Origin: Alentia gelatinosa
Lineage: Eukaryota; Annelida; Polychaeta; Phyllodocida; Polynoidae
NCBI GenBank assembly: GCA_950022655.1
Contig: OX465579.1
Coordinates: 179,928,303-179,992,302, forward strand
Direction of reading: 5' to 3'
Length of the DNA: 64,000 nucleotides
The number at the start of each line of letters is the position of its first letter. Within the stretch, counting starts at the first letter, position 1. Shown in pieces: positions 33,520 to 44,800 of this stretch. The notes beneath the pieces are model-generated. The model had not been told where the DNA came from. It made no database searches and saw only the letters and a list, made by a program, of their open reading frames with translations. A program made the position numbers and the translations under genes.

Positions 33520-34545
33520 CTCTCACCACACATCACTCACACTCTGTCCGGAGACGGGGTCCTGTATGTCGAGTCTCCATTCTCCGGTCTACAAACTCTC
33601 ACCACACATCACTAACACTCTGTCCAGAGACGGGGTGTGCTGTATGTCGAGTCTCCATTCTCCAGTCCTCAAACTCTCACCACACATCGTCTCACACCCT
33701 GTCCGGAGACGGGGTGTCCTGTATGTCGAGTCTCCATTCTCCGGTCTACAAACTCTCACCACACATCACCCACACTCTGTCCAGAGACGGGGTGTGCTGT
33801 ATGTCGAGTCTCCATTCTCCGGTCCTCAAACTCTCACCACACATCACTCACACTCTGTCCGGAGACGGGGTCCTGTATGTCGAGTCTCCATTCTCCGGTC
33901 TACAAACTCTCACCACACATCACCCACACTCTGTCCGGAGACGGGGTCCTGTATGTCGAGTCTCCATTCTCTGGTCTACAAACTCTCACCACACATCATC
34001 TCACTCTCTGTCTGGAGACGGGGTGTTCTGTATGTCGAGTCTCCATTCTCAGGTCTACAAACTCTCACCACACATCACTCACACTCTGTCCGGAGACGGG
34101 GTGTCCTGTATGTCGAGTCTCCATTCTCAGGTCTACAAACTCTCACCACACATCACCTACACTCTGTCTGGAGACGGGGTGTGCTGTATGTCGAGTCTCC
34201 ATTCTCCGGTCTACAAACTCTCACCACACATCGTCTCACACTCTGACCGGAGACGGGGTGTGCTGTATGTCGAGTCTCAATTCTCCGGTCCTCAAACTCT
34301 CCCCACACATCGTCTCACACTCTGACCAGAGACGGGGTGTCCTGTATGTCGAGTCTCCATTCTCTGGTCTACAAACTCTCACCACACATCACTCACACTC
34401 TGTCTGGAGACGGGGTGTGCTGTATGTCGAGTCTCCATTCTCTGGTCTACAAACTCTCACCACACATCACCCACACTCTGTCCGGAGACGGGGTGTCCTG
34501 TATGTCGAGTCTCCATTCTCCGGTCTACAAATTCTCACCACAGTC
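33520..34545. repeat. Minisatellite, 73-79 bp unit, about 13 copies
   Basis: The unit is CTCACCACACATCACTCACA, CTCTGTCCGGAGACGGGGTG, TGCTGTATGTCGAGTCTCCA, TTCTCCGGTCTACAAACT. Insertion or loss of GTG at GGGGT(GTG)CCTG and ATCACTC/ATCGTCTC variation change the unit length. Confidence 0.94.
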
Positions 34546-34634
34546 TGCTCCCAGTGTTTACAGAGATAAGTGAAACAAACAAACACCGAGTGGAGCAGTC
34601 CGATAAACATATGTCACATGGAGTCTGGGCAGGG

Positions 34635-37600
34635 GGAGAGTACCCAGAGAGACAGAATCCACACTGTCATCTACACTTATTACTGAGTGTACCCGGAGAG
34701 AGACAGAATCCACACTGTCACCTACACTTATTACTATGGGACCCAGAGAGAGACAGAATCCACACTGTCACCTACACTTATTACTGAGTGTACCCGGAGA
34801 GAGACAGAATCCACACTGTCACCTACACTTATTACTGAGTGTATCCGGAGAGAGACAGAATCCACACTGTCACCTACACTTATTACTGAGTGTATCCGGA
34901 GAGAGACAGAATCCACACTGTCACCTACACTTATTACTGAGTGTACCCGGAGAGAGACAGAAACCACACTGTCACCTACACTTATTACTGAGTGTATCCG
35001 GAGAGAGACAGAATCCACACTGTCACCTACACTTATTACTGAGTGTACCTGGAGAGAGACAGAATCCACACTGTCACCTACACTTATTACTGAGTGTACC
35101 CGGAGAGAGACAGAATCCACACTGTCACCTACACTTTATACTGAGTGTATCCGGAGAGAGACAGAATCCACACTGTCACCTACACTTATTACTGAGTGTA
35201 CCCGGAGAGAGACAGAATCCACACTGTCACCTACACGTATTACTGAGTGACACCGGAGAGAGACAGAATCCACACTGTCACCTTATTACTGAGTGTACCT
35301 GGAGAGAGACAGAATCCACACTGTCACCCACACTTATTACTGAGTGTATCCGGAGAGAGACAGAATCCACACTGTCACCTACACTTATTACTGAATGTAC
35401 CTGGAGAGAGACAGAATCCACACTGTCACCTACACTTATTACTGAGTGTACCCGGAGAGAGACAGAATCCACACTGTCACCTACACTTATTACTGAGTGT
35501 ACCCGGAGAGAGACAGAATCCACACTGTCACCTACACTTATAACTATGGTACCCGGAGAGAGACAGAATCCACACTGTCACCTACACTTATTACTGAGAG
35601 TACCCAGAGAGAGACAGAATCCACACTGTCACCTACACTTATTACTGAGTGTACCCGGAGAGAGACAGAATCCACACTGTCACCTACACTTATTACTGAG
35701 TGTAACCGGAGAGAGACAGAATCCACACTGTCACCTACACTTATTACTGAGAGTACCCGGAGAGAGACAGAATCCACACTGTCACCTACACTTATAACTA
35801 TGGTACCCGGAGAGAGACAGAATCCACACTGTCACCTACACATATTACTGAGTGTACCCGGAGACAGAATCCACACTGTCACCTACACTTAATACTGAGT
35901 GTACCCGGAGAGAGACAGAATCCACATTGTCACCTACACTTATTACTGAGTGTACCCGGAGACAGAATCCACACTGTCACCTACACTTAATACTGATTGT
36001 ACCCGGAGAGAGACAGAATCCACACTGTCACCTACACTTATTACCGAGTGTACCCGGAGAGAGACAGAATCCACACTGTCACCTACACTTATTACTGAGT
36101 GTACCTAGAGAGAGACAGAATCCCCACTGTACCCGGAGAGAGACAGAATCCACACTGTCACCTACACTTATTACCGAGTGTACCCGGAGAGAGACAGAAT
36201 CCACACTGTCACCTACACTTATTACTGAGTGTACCTAGAGAGAGACAGAATCCACACTGTCACCTACACTTATTACTGAGTGTACCTGGAGAGAGACAGA
36301 ATCCACACTGTCACCTACACTTATTACTGAGTGTACCTGGAGAGAGACAGAATCCACACTGTCACCTACACTTATTACTGAATGTACCCGGAGAGAGACA
36401 GAATCCACACTGTCACCTACACTTATTACTGAGTGTATCCGGAGAGAGACAGAATCCACACTGTCACCTACACTTATTACTGAGTGTACCTAGAGAGAGA
36501 CAGAATCCACACTGTCACCTACACTTATTACTGAGTGTACCCAGAGACAGAATGCACACTGTTACCTACACTTATTACTGAGTGTACCCAGAGACAGAAT
36601 CCACACTGTCACCCACACTTATTACTGAGTGTACCCGGAGAGAGACAGAATCCCCACTGTACCCAGAGAGAGACAGAATCCACACTGTCACCTACACTTA
36701 TTACTGAGTGTACCCGGAGAGAGACAGAATCCACACTGTCACCTACATTTATTACTGAGTGTACCTGGAGAGAGACAGAATCCACACTGTCACCTACATT
36801 TATTACTGAGTGTACCTGGAGAGAGACAGAATCCACACTGTCACCTACACTTATTACTGAGTGTACCCGGAGAGAGACAGAATCCACACTGTCACCTACA
36901 CTTATTACTGAGTGTCACCAGAGAGAGACAGAATCCACACTGTCACCTACACTTATTACTATGGTACCCGGAGAGAGACAGAATCCACACTGTCACCTAC
37001 ACTTATTACTGAGTGTACCCGGAGAGAGACAGAATCCACACTGTCACCTACACTTATAACTATGGTACCCGGAGAGAGACAGAATCCACACTGTCACCTA
37101 CACTTAATACTGAGTGTACCCGGAGAGAGACAGAATCCACATTGTCACCTACACTTATTACTGAGTGTACCCGGAGACAGAATCCACACTGTCACCTACA
37201 CTTAATACTGATTGTACCCGGAGAGAGACAGAATCCACACTGTCACCTACACTTATTACCGAGTGTACCCGGAGAGAGACAGAATCCACACTGTCACCTA
37301 CACTTATTACTGAATGTATCCGGAGAGAGACAGAATCCACACTGCCACCTACACTTATTACTTAATGTACCCGGAGAGAGACAGAATCCACACTGTCACC
37401 TACACTTATTACTGAGTGTACCTGGAGAGAGACAGAATCCACACTGTCACCTACACTTATTACTGAATGTACCCGGAGAGAGACAGAATCCACACTGTCA
37501 CCTACACTTATTACTGAGTGTATCCGGAGAGAGACAGAATCCACACTGTCACCTACACTTATTACTGAGTGTACCTAGAGAGAGACAGAATCCACACTGT

Positions 37601-38710
37601 CACCTACACTTATTACTGAGTGTACCTGGAGAGAGACAGAATCCACACTGTCACCTACACTTATTACTGAGTGTACCTGGAGAGAGACAGAATCCACACT
37701 GTCACCTACACTTATTACTGAATGTACCCGGAGAGAGACAGAATCCACACTGTCACCTACACTTATTACTGAGTGTATCCGGAGAGAGACAGAATCCACA
37801 CTGTCACCTACACTTATTACTGAGTGTACCTAGAGAGAGACAGAATCCACACTGTCACCCACACTTATTACTGAGTGTACCCGGAGAGAGACAGAATCCC
37901 CACTGTACCCAGAGAGAGACAGAATCCACACTGTCACCTACACTTATTACTGAGTGTACCCGGAGAGAGACAGAATCAACACTGTCACCTACACTTATTA
38001 CTGAGAGTACCCGGAGAGAGACAGAATCCACACTGTCACCTACATTTATTACTGAGTGTACCTGGAGAGAGACAGAATCCACACTGTCACCTACATTTAT
38101 TACTGAGTGTACCCGGAGAGAGACAGAATCCACACTGTCACCTACACTTATTACTGAGTGTACCCGGAGAGAGACAGAATCCACACTGTCACCTACACTT
38201 ATTACTTAGTGTACCCGGAGAGAGACAGAATCCACACTGTCACCTACACTTATTACTGAGTGTACCCAGAGAGAGACAGAATCCACACTGTCACCTACAC
38301 TTATTACTGAGTGTACCCGGAGAGAGACAGAATCCACACTGTCACCTACACTTATTACTGAGTATACCCAGAGAGAGACAGAATCCACACTGTCACCTAC
38401 ACTTATTACTTAGTGTACCCGGAGACAGACAGAATCCACACTGTCACCTACACTTATTACTGAGTGTACCCAGAGAGAGACAGAATCCACACTGTCACCT
38501 ACACTTATTACTTAGTGTACCCGGAGAGAGACAGAATCCACACTGTCACCTACACTTATTACTGAGTGTACCCAGAGAGAGACAGAATCCACACTGTCAC
38601 CTACACTTATTACTTAGTGTACCCGGAGACAGACAGAATCCACACTGTCACCTACACTTATTACTATGGTACCCGGAGAGAGACAGAATCCACACTTATT
38701 ATTGTGTGTA
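34635..38710. repeat. Minisatellite, 51 bp unit, about 79 copies
   Basis: The unit is GGAGAGAGACAGAATCCACA, CTGTCACCTACACTTATTAC, TGAGTGTACCC. Marked variants are TATAACTATGGTACCC, TTAATACTGATTG, a 4-bp-shorter GGAGACAGAATCC and a deleted ATCCCCACTGTACCC form. Each recurs at two places about 1.2 kb apart (for example near 36652 and 37887), showing duplication of a block of about 24 units. Long frames of up to 398 codons follow from 51 being divisible by three. Confidence 0.97.
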
Positions 38711-39047
38711 CAGTCTGACCTGGAAATTACACTATACTCGTCTTCAGGGCCTCTTGACATTGGAAAAACAATCGGGAATAATTCGGGCTGGATCATGACA
38801 GATCGGTGACAGCGACGCGAATCTTTATTTCCCAAGTCAGAAATTCACAACTACTGGCGATTTCTCTAGTCACTGACGGTCACACATCCTGCATTATACG
38901 TGCATTGTATATTCACGAGTTTGATGCGGAGTCCGAGGCCGAGTGAATATCAAGTAGCATTAAGACAAGTTATCTCAGCCCTGTACTCACTAAACGAATG
39001 TACGACACATAGGGTATAGACCATGGAGAACGGACTGTGTTATCCAT
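38711..39047. other. Unique stretch, no feature
   Basis: No gene, repeat or element end was seen. Confidence 0.4.
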
Positions 39048-39415
39048 AATATACAAACCCCCCATTGAAAATGTATGTCACAGATACCACAACTGTGGTA
39101 TACAGATTCACATCTGTGTTATACGGCCTCAAAACCATGTTATACGGGAAAAATAGTCCCTTTTGCTATAGAGCAAAGAAATAGTCCCTATTGTTATACC
39201 TTTTCATATGGCAATTACTGGGTTTAATTTTTTCGAAAAGATGGATAATAAATACAACAAACGATGATTTTGTGGACAGGCAGCTCTGTAAACCACTCGA
39301 GGTTGACGTCGTAATACACTCGCTAGCGCTAGCGCCCGTGTATTACTACGCGTCAACCTATCGTGGTTTACGGCCGCCTGTCCACAAAACCATCGATTAT
39401 TGTCTATCTAATACC
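39048..39415 (+). mobile_element. Palindrome-bearing element, copy 1
   Basis: A tail (39053-39240, with TATACAAACCCCCCATTGAA, GCTATAGAGCAAAGAAATAG and TGGATAATAAATAC) is followed by a near-perfect palindrome at about 39255-39402. Its arms read ACGATGATTTTGTGGACAGG, then GTAAACCACTCGAGGTTGAC, around a centre rich in GCTAGCG. The same tail and palindrome occur reversed at 50535-50940. No coding capacity is present. Confidence 0.75.
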
Positions 39416-39775
39416 CGTAGAGGGATGGAGAACGAGTTCCCAATCCTGAAACTCATGTGACAGAGATACGCGGGTTTACATAAGCCGTGTTAACCCCCTG
39501 GACCTGAATCTGGACCTGAATCTGAATCTGGCCCCGGTCTCACACCTCCCGGCGCCGGGTCGCGTATTGATCCCCGCCCCGCGCTAAGCTCCCTCCGCCG
39601 GCAGCTGATTCACGGCCCCAATCAGCCAGAGGGGACGGATTGACTGGTCGCCAGTCTGGGTCCGGCTCAACCCAGACTCCCACCTCCCCGGGACGTGGAG
39701 ATGTAGTGATCTCCTCACCAGGCACCTGCCAGTGTCGGGATGGCTCAGTCTCTAGTGTACTGGTATGCTGCTCGC
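39416..39775. other. Unique stretch, no gene recognised
   Basis: GC-rich from about 39530. A 61-codon frame (-) and a 62-codon frame (+) overlap without a recognised domain. Confidence 0.4.
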
Positions 39776-40479
39776 GGGATCAGCAGGGCCGCTGTGCTTC
39801 CTACTTCTCTGTCATCCTCATCCCATAGATGAACTTCGTCGTTACAAAGGTATAAAACGATATGAGGATAGCTCCATCTACAACACACTGCCCTGTTAAT
39901 GAAGGAATCCCGGGTTCAAAGATCAGCAGGGCCGCTGTGGTTCCTACTTCTCTGTCATCCTCATCCCATAGATGTACTTCGTCATTACAAAGATATAAAA
40001 GAGCTTATTGATATGACTGTATTAGGATGGCTCAATATACAACACACTGCCCTGTTAATGAAGGAAGCCTGGGTTCAAAGATCAGCAGGGCCGCTGTGAT
40101 TCCTACTTCTCTGTCATCCTCATCCCATAGATGTACTTCGTCGTTACAAAGGTATAAAAGCTCCATCTACAAGCCCTGTTAATGAAGGAACCCCGGGTTC
40201 AAAGATTAGCAGGGCCGCTGTGCTTCCTACTTCTCTGTCATCCTCATCCCATAGATGTACTTCGTCGTTACAAAGGTATAAAAGCTCCATCTACAAGCCC
40301 TGTTAATGAAGGAACCCCGGGTTCAAAGATTAGCAGGGCCGCTGTGCTTCCTACTTCTCTGTCATCCTCATGTATAAATGTACTCCGTCGTTACAAAGGT
40401 ATAAAAAGAGCTCATTGATATGACTGTATTAGGATGGCTCAATCTACAACACACTGCCCTGTTAATGAAGGAAGCCTGG

Positions 40480-41398
40480 GCCTTGTTTTTTAGTCACGAT
40501 ATCCTCTTTGTAAGACATCTTACAGCTGTCAGTGTACTATAGAGAAGACATCTTAGGGGATCGTCCAACGATTGTCCCCCTAAGTCACTTAGGCTGCAGC
40601 CAGGTGTACTATAGACAAGACATCCTTAGGGTCACGTGGTTCAAAATGTCTTCCAAAGTGTTTTGGACCTAAGACATTTATGGACATGTCGTACAGAATG
40701 CGCAACTTCATTTCCCATAAGAATTAAGCAATGAAATATTTACACGAGTAAGGGATAGATATAACCTATAATCGTGCCAAATATGAAGAAGATTGGTCAG
40801 ACCGTTCCGCCATTATTCGTGTTTGAATTTCGTCATAGCAATTGTCTGCTCTGGTGGCCAGTGTACTCTTCTGTCTCTGCATAAATTAGCGGAGGCATGC
40901 TCTGATGGTCTCTGATAGACACAGGACACCAGAGCAGACGTTTGTTAGTACACTATAGCAGACTTTAGACTCTACATTATACCTGATGAAGGCCAAACCA
41001 TAAAGGCCAAAACGTTGTGTCTTTTTCAAACTACAAAACTGTTAGTTGGTTATGTGAAACTTTCAAATTGAAATTAAATGAAAAAAAGTTGGAAATGGAC
41101 AAGTATCGAACCCCTGAACCTCACATCCTGAGCCAGGTGCTCTAACCACTTCACCACAAGCTTTCCACTCCAAGGTGTAAGCTACCCTGAAGCTGGTACT
41201 GGGCAGTCTTTGCAGTATAGAACCTAAGACAGTTCTATACCTGTCTTAGGCAGGGACAGTTTTAGCGGCGATCGAGCGCACCGCGCTGAGACACTGTCTA
41301 TAGTACAGCCGCCATTTTGTGTCTTGCAAATTGTCTTCCAATCGCAGAGATGTCCTAGGGTATCGTTGGTAGATTATGTCGTGACTGAGAAACAGGGC
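40480..41398. mobile_element. CCTGG-target family transposon, copy B
   Basis: The left end is GCCTTGTTTTTTAGTCACGA. The right end, on the - strand, is GCCCTGTTTCTCAGTCACGA. It is flanked by CCTGG (40475-40479 and 41399-41403). The left half matches copy A (ACGAGTAAGGGATA, GTTTGAATTTCGTCATAGCA, CTGCTCTGGTGGCC). Most of the middle is replaced by the SINE at 40981-41168. Confidence 0.75.
40981..41168 (-). mobile_element. tRNA-headed SINE, copy B
   Basis: On the - strand the head reads GGAAAGCTTGTGGTGAAGTG, then GTTAGAGCACCTGGCTCAGG. It has an A-box-like TGGTGAAGTGG and a B-box-like GGTTCGATACTT about 50 bases later, as in tRNA-derived RNA polymerase III promoters. After a unique body it ends in ACACAACGTTTTGGCCTTTA and TGGTTTGGCCTTCATCAGG, a hairpin-forming conserved tail. 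It sits within transposon copy B. Boundaries are approximate. Confidence 0.6.
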
Positions 41399-41562
41399 CC
41401 TGGGTTCAAAGATTAGCAGGGCCACTGTGATTCCTACTTCTCTGTCATCCTCATCCCATAGATGTACTTCGTCATTACAAAGATATAAAAGAGCTTATTG
41501 ATATGACTGTATTAGGATGGCTCAATCTACAACACACTGCCCTCTTAATGAAGGAAGCCTGG

Positions 41563-42469
41563 GCCTTGTTTTTTAGTCACGATTTCCTCTTTGTAAGACA
41601 TCTTACAGCTGTCAGTGTACTATAGATAAGACATCTTTGGGGATCGGCCAACGATTGTCCCTCAAGGGCACTTAGGCTGCAGCCAGGTGTACTATAGATA
41701 AGACATCTTTAGGGTCACATGGTTCCAAATGTCTTCCAAAGTGTCTTAGACCTAAGACATTTATGGACATGTCGTACAGAATGCGCAACTTCATTTCCCG
41801 TCAGAATTAAGCAATAAAATTTTAACACAAGTAAGAGACACATATAACCTATAATCGTCCCGAATATGAAGAAGATCGGTCAGACGGTTCCGACGTTATC
41901 CGTGTTTGAAATTTGTCATAGCAATTGTCTGCTCTGGTGGCCAGTGTCTATCAGAGAGCATCAGAGCACACCTCGCTAATTTATGCGGCGACCTAGACAT
42001 TGTCCCCAGGGAAATTCAATTCACTTAGTACATTATAGCAGACTTTAGACTCTACATTACACCTGATGAAGGTCAAACCATAAAGGCCAAAACGTTGTGT
42101 CTTTTTCAAACTACAAAACTAATGCAAACAAAAGTACTAATAAACATATCTAGAAAAAGTTAGACATAGACAGGTATCGAACCCCCGAACCTCACATCCT
42201 GAGGCAGGTGTTCTAACCACTACACCACAAGCTTTCCCTTCCTAGGTGTAAGCTACCCTGAAGCTGGTACTGGACAGTCTTTGCAGTATAGAACCTGAGA
42301 CAGTTCTATACTTGTCTTAGACAAGGACATTTTTAGCGGCAATCAAACGTGCCGCACTGAGACACTGTCTATAGCACAGCCGCCATTTTGTGTCTTGCAA
42401 ATTGTCTTCCAATCTCAGAGATGTCTCAGGGTATCGTTGGCAGATTATGTCGTGACTGAAAAACAGGGC
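41563..42469. mobile_element. CCTGG-target family transposon, copy C
   Basis: The left end is GCCTTGTTTTTTAGTCACGA. The right end, on the - strand, is GCCCTGTTTTTCAGTCACGA, flanked by CCTGG (41558-41562 and 42470-42474). It closely parallels copy B and keeps the empty version of the site where the CACTA-like copy 1 entered copy A (CTAATTTATGCGGCGACC at about 41976). It carries the same internal SINE at the same place as copy B. Confidence 0.75.
42062..42237 (-). mobile_element. tRNA-headed SINE, copy C
   Basis: On the - strand it reads GGAAAGCTTGTGGTGTAGTG, GTTAGAACACCTGCCTCAGG. The B-box GGTTCGATACC fits the GGTTCGANNCC consensus fully. The tail is the same ACACAACGTTTTGGCC hairpin as in copy B. 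The cloverleaf is incomplete and the anticodon loop is not standard, so it is a SINE head and not a tRNA gene. Confidence 0.62.
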
Positions 42470-42530
42470 CCTGGGTTCAATGCTCAGCAGGGCCGCTGTG
42501 GTTCCTACTTCTCTGTCACCTCATCCCCGT

Positions 42531-43325
42531 GTTCGCTGTGGTCTGCAGATTGAGGCCAAGCCACTGTCGTTCCTGCTTGCCTGTCACCACCGCCTCATGG
42601 ATTCTCTCTAGCAATAACTGTTGCTATAAGGTTTAAATGATGAGACGTCATTGGAGGAAAAGGTTTATTACACTAAGAAGGTGCGCTGGCAAGTTGTTAC
42701 AATTAGGAATAACTAGTTATAACTTGGTTGATACAATGAAATTATATAACCTGGTAAGGGCTTAAAGCATTTAACGTGATCAATTAATAAGGTTATGTCA
42801 CCTGATCCACGCATGTGATTTTAATAATAGACAAACATTAAATAATCAAATGATAAAGATAATAAGGTTGTAAAAGTCCTTGGTCAAAGTAAAATGAGGT
42901 GGGTTAGACTTATAAAACTTAACTAACACAAATAAGGTAATTAGTCCATATGAAGCATTATCCATCGCTCCGTTCAGCTGTGTGACATCTCCCCTGTCCC
43001 GTGTGATAAAAGTCTGTCAGCGGAGGGGAGGGCGGCCGGAAGCGTGTGCTGCGCGCGGCCCCTGCAGGGAGGTGTCCAGTCTGCCCTGGCTAGTGGCGTC
43101 AGGGGAGGGGGTCAACCATTGCGCCCTCTCCCGTCTTTCATTTAAATCTATATATATATATACTATATATCTCCGTAAAGAGGGTGTTTCACTGAGTCTA
43201 CGTTTGTTTTTATTCACACTGGACTCGATTTTCGGTAGGATCCAGGCACCACAGAGAAGTATCATCGACAGATTGTAGTCGAGGATATATATTCCCAATC
43301 TAGTCAAATGTAGGAAGAAAGAACT
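42531..43325. other. Unique stretch, no gene recognised
   Basis: A short TA repeat lies at about 43150-43166. A GC-rich part at about 43015-43130 shows no exon. Frames of up to 123 codons are unrecognised. Confidence 0.4.
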
Positions 43326-43634
43326 GGGACCTGTTTCACTAGACAGTGACATGTCTAGATGGCGTCTAGATGGTGTGTCCGGTTTCATAAGAACTAGACA
43401 TTAGACTTCGTTTTGTCCGTTCTTGCTTGCACTGTTGGTGCCGCTTTTCATATCTGTCTAACACTTTTGTCACAGAACTAGTGAAACAGGTCAATGATGT
43501 GTCTAGATTTGTCCAATTCTTATGTTTGGGGTCTGTATTTCCTAAGGCCAGCTACTTGTGGTGTCACGAAACTAGACAAACCCAATGTCTGTATGGTGTC
43601 ACAGACATGTCACAAGACTAGTGAAACAGGTCCC
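43326..43634. mobile_element. MITE with GGGACCTGTTTCACTAG ends, copy 1
   Basis: Both ends read GGGACCTGTTTCACTAG inward. GAACT occurs at both flanks (43321-43325 and 43636-43640), offset by one base on the right. A third copy of the end (ACTAGTGAAACAGGTC) lies inside at about 43469-43486. The body contains GTCTAGAT and TGTCTAGTT-type words. No coding capacity is present. A reversed second copy lies at 46549-47898. Confidence 0.75.
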
Positions 43635-43934
43635 TGAACTCTAAGTGTGTGACAGTAACAGTTATAGTTCCCAATACCGGATTCATTGCTAGGAGTTTTC
43701 AAAGCATCTGATATTCATAATGGACTCTTTTGGTTGTTCCCCAATTTGCAATGTGTGACAGGCAGTTTTTGGTGCACCATATATACAGGTCAGTTCAGCT
43801 TACCATTAACAATTATTCTTACTTCTCTGGGGTTTTTAGATTCCCTCTGGAATATATCGTGAATTCTTCCAGTCTTACATTCAATACTGTTTCTGTATAA
43901 TTATTTGTGGTTCTGGTTTTAATTTTGAGGCTTA
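43635..43934. other. Unique stretch, no feature
   Basis: AT-rich sequence; nothing recognised. Confidence 0.35.
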
Positions 43935-44800
43935 CCTGGTTATGGTATCAGTTGTAGACTGTCGTTCGGGTTTTAGTGTCGAGGCTTACCCTAGTCTTGG
44001 TATCTGATTAGGTGTTATCTGTCGTTCGGGTTTTAGTGTTGAGGCTTACCTGGTCATGGTATAAGGTGTAGACTGTCGTTCGGGTTTTAGTGTTGGGGTT
44101 ACCTCAGTCTTGTCATGGTATTAGTTGTAGACTGTCGTACAGGTTTTAGCGTTGGGGCTTACCTGGTCATGGTATTAGATGAGGCGTCCACCAACCACGA
44201 CAAGGCTACGACAATGGCTTTCCGACAAGGTCCACGACAGCTCTACGATTGGAAGCCTTGTCGTAGCCTTGTCGTGGTTGGTGGACCATGGTTCCCGACA
44301 AGAGGCTACGACAAGGCCACGACAGGCTGCGACATGAAGCTTGTCGGGGGCCTGTCGTGGGCCTTCCGACAAGGTTACGACAAAATCGAACATGTTCGAT
44401 TTTGGAGCCGTGTCGTGGCTTGTTGTGGCGTGTCGGGAGGTTGTCGCAGAGGTCTACGATAAATTATTTAAGTGGAGCGTGCACTTCCCGACAGGCTGCG
44501 ACAAGGGCTCACGACAACTCCCCTCCTCACAACAATGCTGCGACAATGCACCGATTGGAACTTTCTTGTCTGCTCTTGTCGTAGCCTTGTCGTGGTTGGT
44601 GGACGCCCCCTCTTATTTGTAGACTGTCGTGGGGGTTTTAGTGTCGGGGCTTACCCTAGCCTGGTCATGGTATTAGGTGTAATCCGTCATTCGGGTTTTA
44701 GTGTTGGGGCTTACCCTAGCCTGGTTATGGTATTAGGTGTAGATTGTCGTTCGGGTTTTAGTGTTGGGGGTTACCTGTTAACGGATTAGGTGTAGACTGT
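43935..44800. repeat. Minisatellite, about 64 bp unit, split by a transposon
   Basis: GTAGACTGTCGTTCGGGTTT, TAGTGTTGGGGCTTACCTGG, TCATGGTATTAG occurs about four times from 43935 to 44182 and about three times from 44608 to 44800. The intervening 425 bp are the element at 44183-44607. Confidence 0.88.
44183..44607. mobile_element. Non-autonomous DNA transposon with 32-bp perfect inverted ends
   Basis: The ends begin GGCGTCCACCAACCACGACA and match for 32 bases. The body is crowded with CTACGACAAGG and CCGACAAG in both orientations. An internal copy of the right end at about 44250-44288 and a 24-bp perfect palindrome around AATCGAACATGTTCGATT (about 44379-44402) are also present. No transposase is present. 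The target duplication is unclear because the insertion lies in an imperfect tandem repeat. Long matched ends beginning with GG would suit a Mutator-like group, but this is inference. Confidence 0.8.

Larger units (their letters stand above)
39776..42530. repeat. Tandem repeat of 124-161 bp units, two of them carrying transposons
   Basis: The unit contains GGGTTCAAAGATYAGCAGGG, CCGCTGTGNTTCCTACTTCT, CTGTCATCCTCATCCCATAG, ATGTACTTCGTCGTTACAAA. Starts lie near 39780, 39922, 40083, 40207, 40332, 41405 and 42475. The last two are displaced because transposon copies B and C sit at the same position, after GAAGCCTGG. The two long units are about 1.07-1.08 kb apart, so the unit with its nested element was itself duplicated. 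Confidence 0.88.

Noticed and set aside
34687..38798. Very long reading frames (up to 398 codons) repeating ERQNPHCHLHLLLSVPG or ETESTLSPTLITECTRR
   Set aside because: They result from a 51-bp unit divisible by three and are open in several frames on both strands, with no domain or start context.
40981..41040. Active hammerhead ribozyme
   Set aside because: The G before AAA is missing and no stem I pairing is visible around CTGATGA, so it is kept only as a resemblance.
41096..42237. Functional tRNA genes on the - strand
   Set aside because: A- and B-box words are present, but the cloverleaf and anticodon loop are incomplete and both copies lie inside a SINE nested in transposons.
43015..43140. 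Another CTCF site at GCGCCCTCTCCCG
   Set aside because: Only the GAGGGCGC half fits; the CCAC-CA half of the core is absent.
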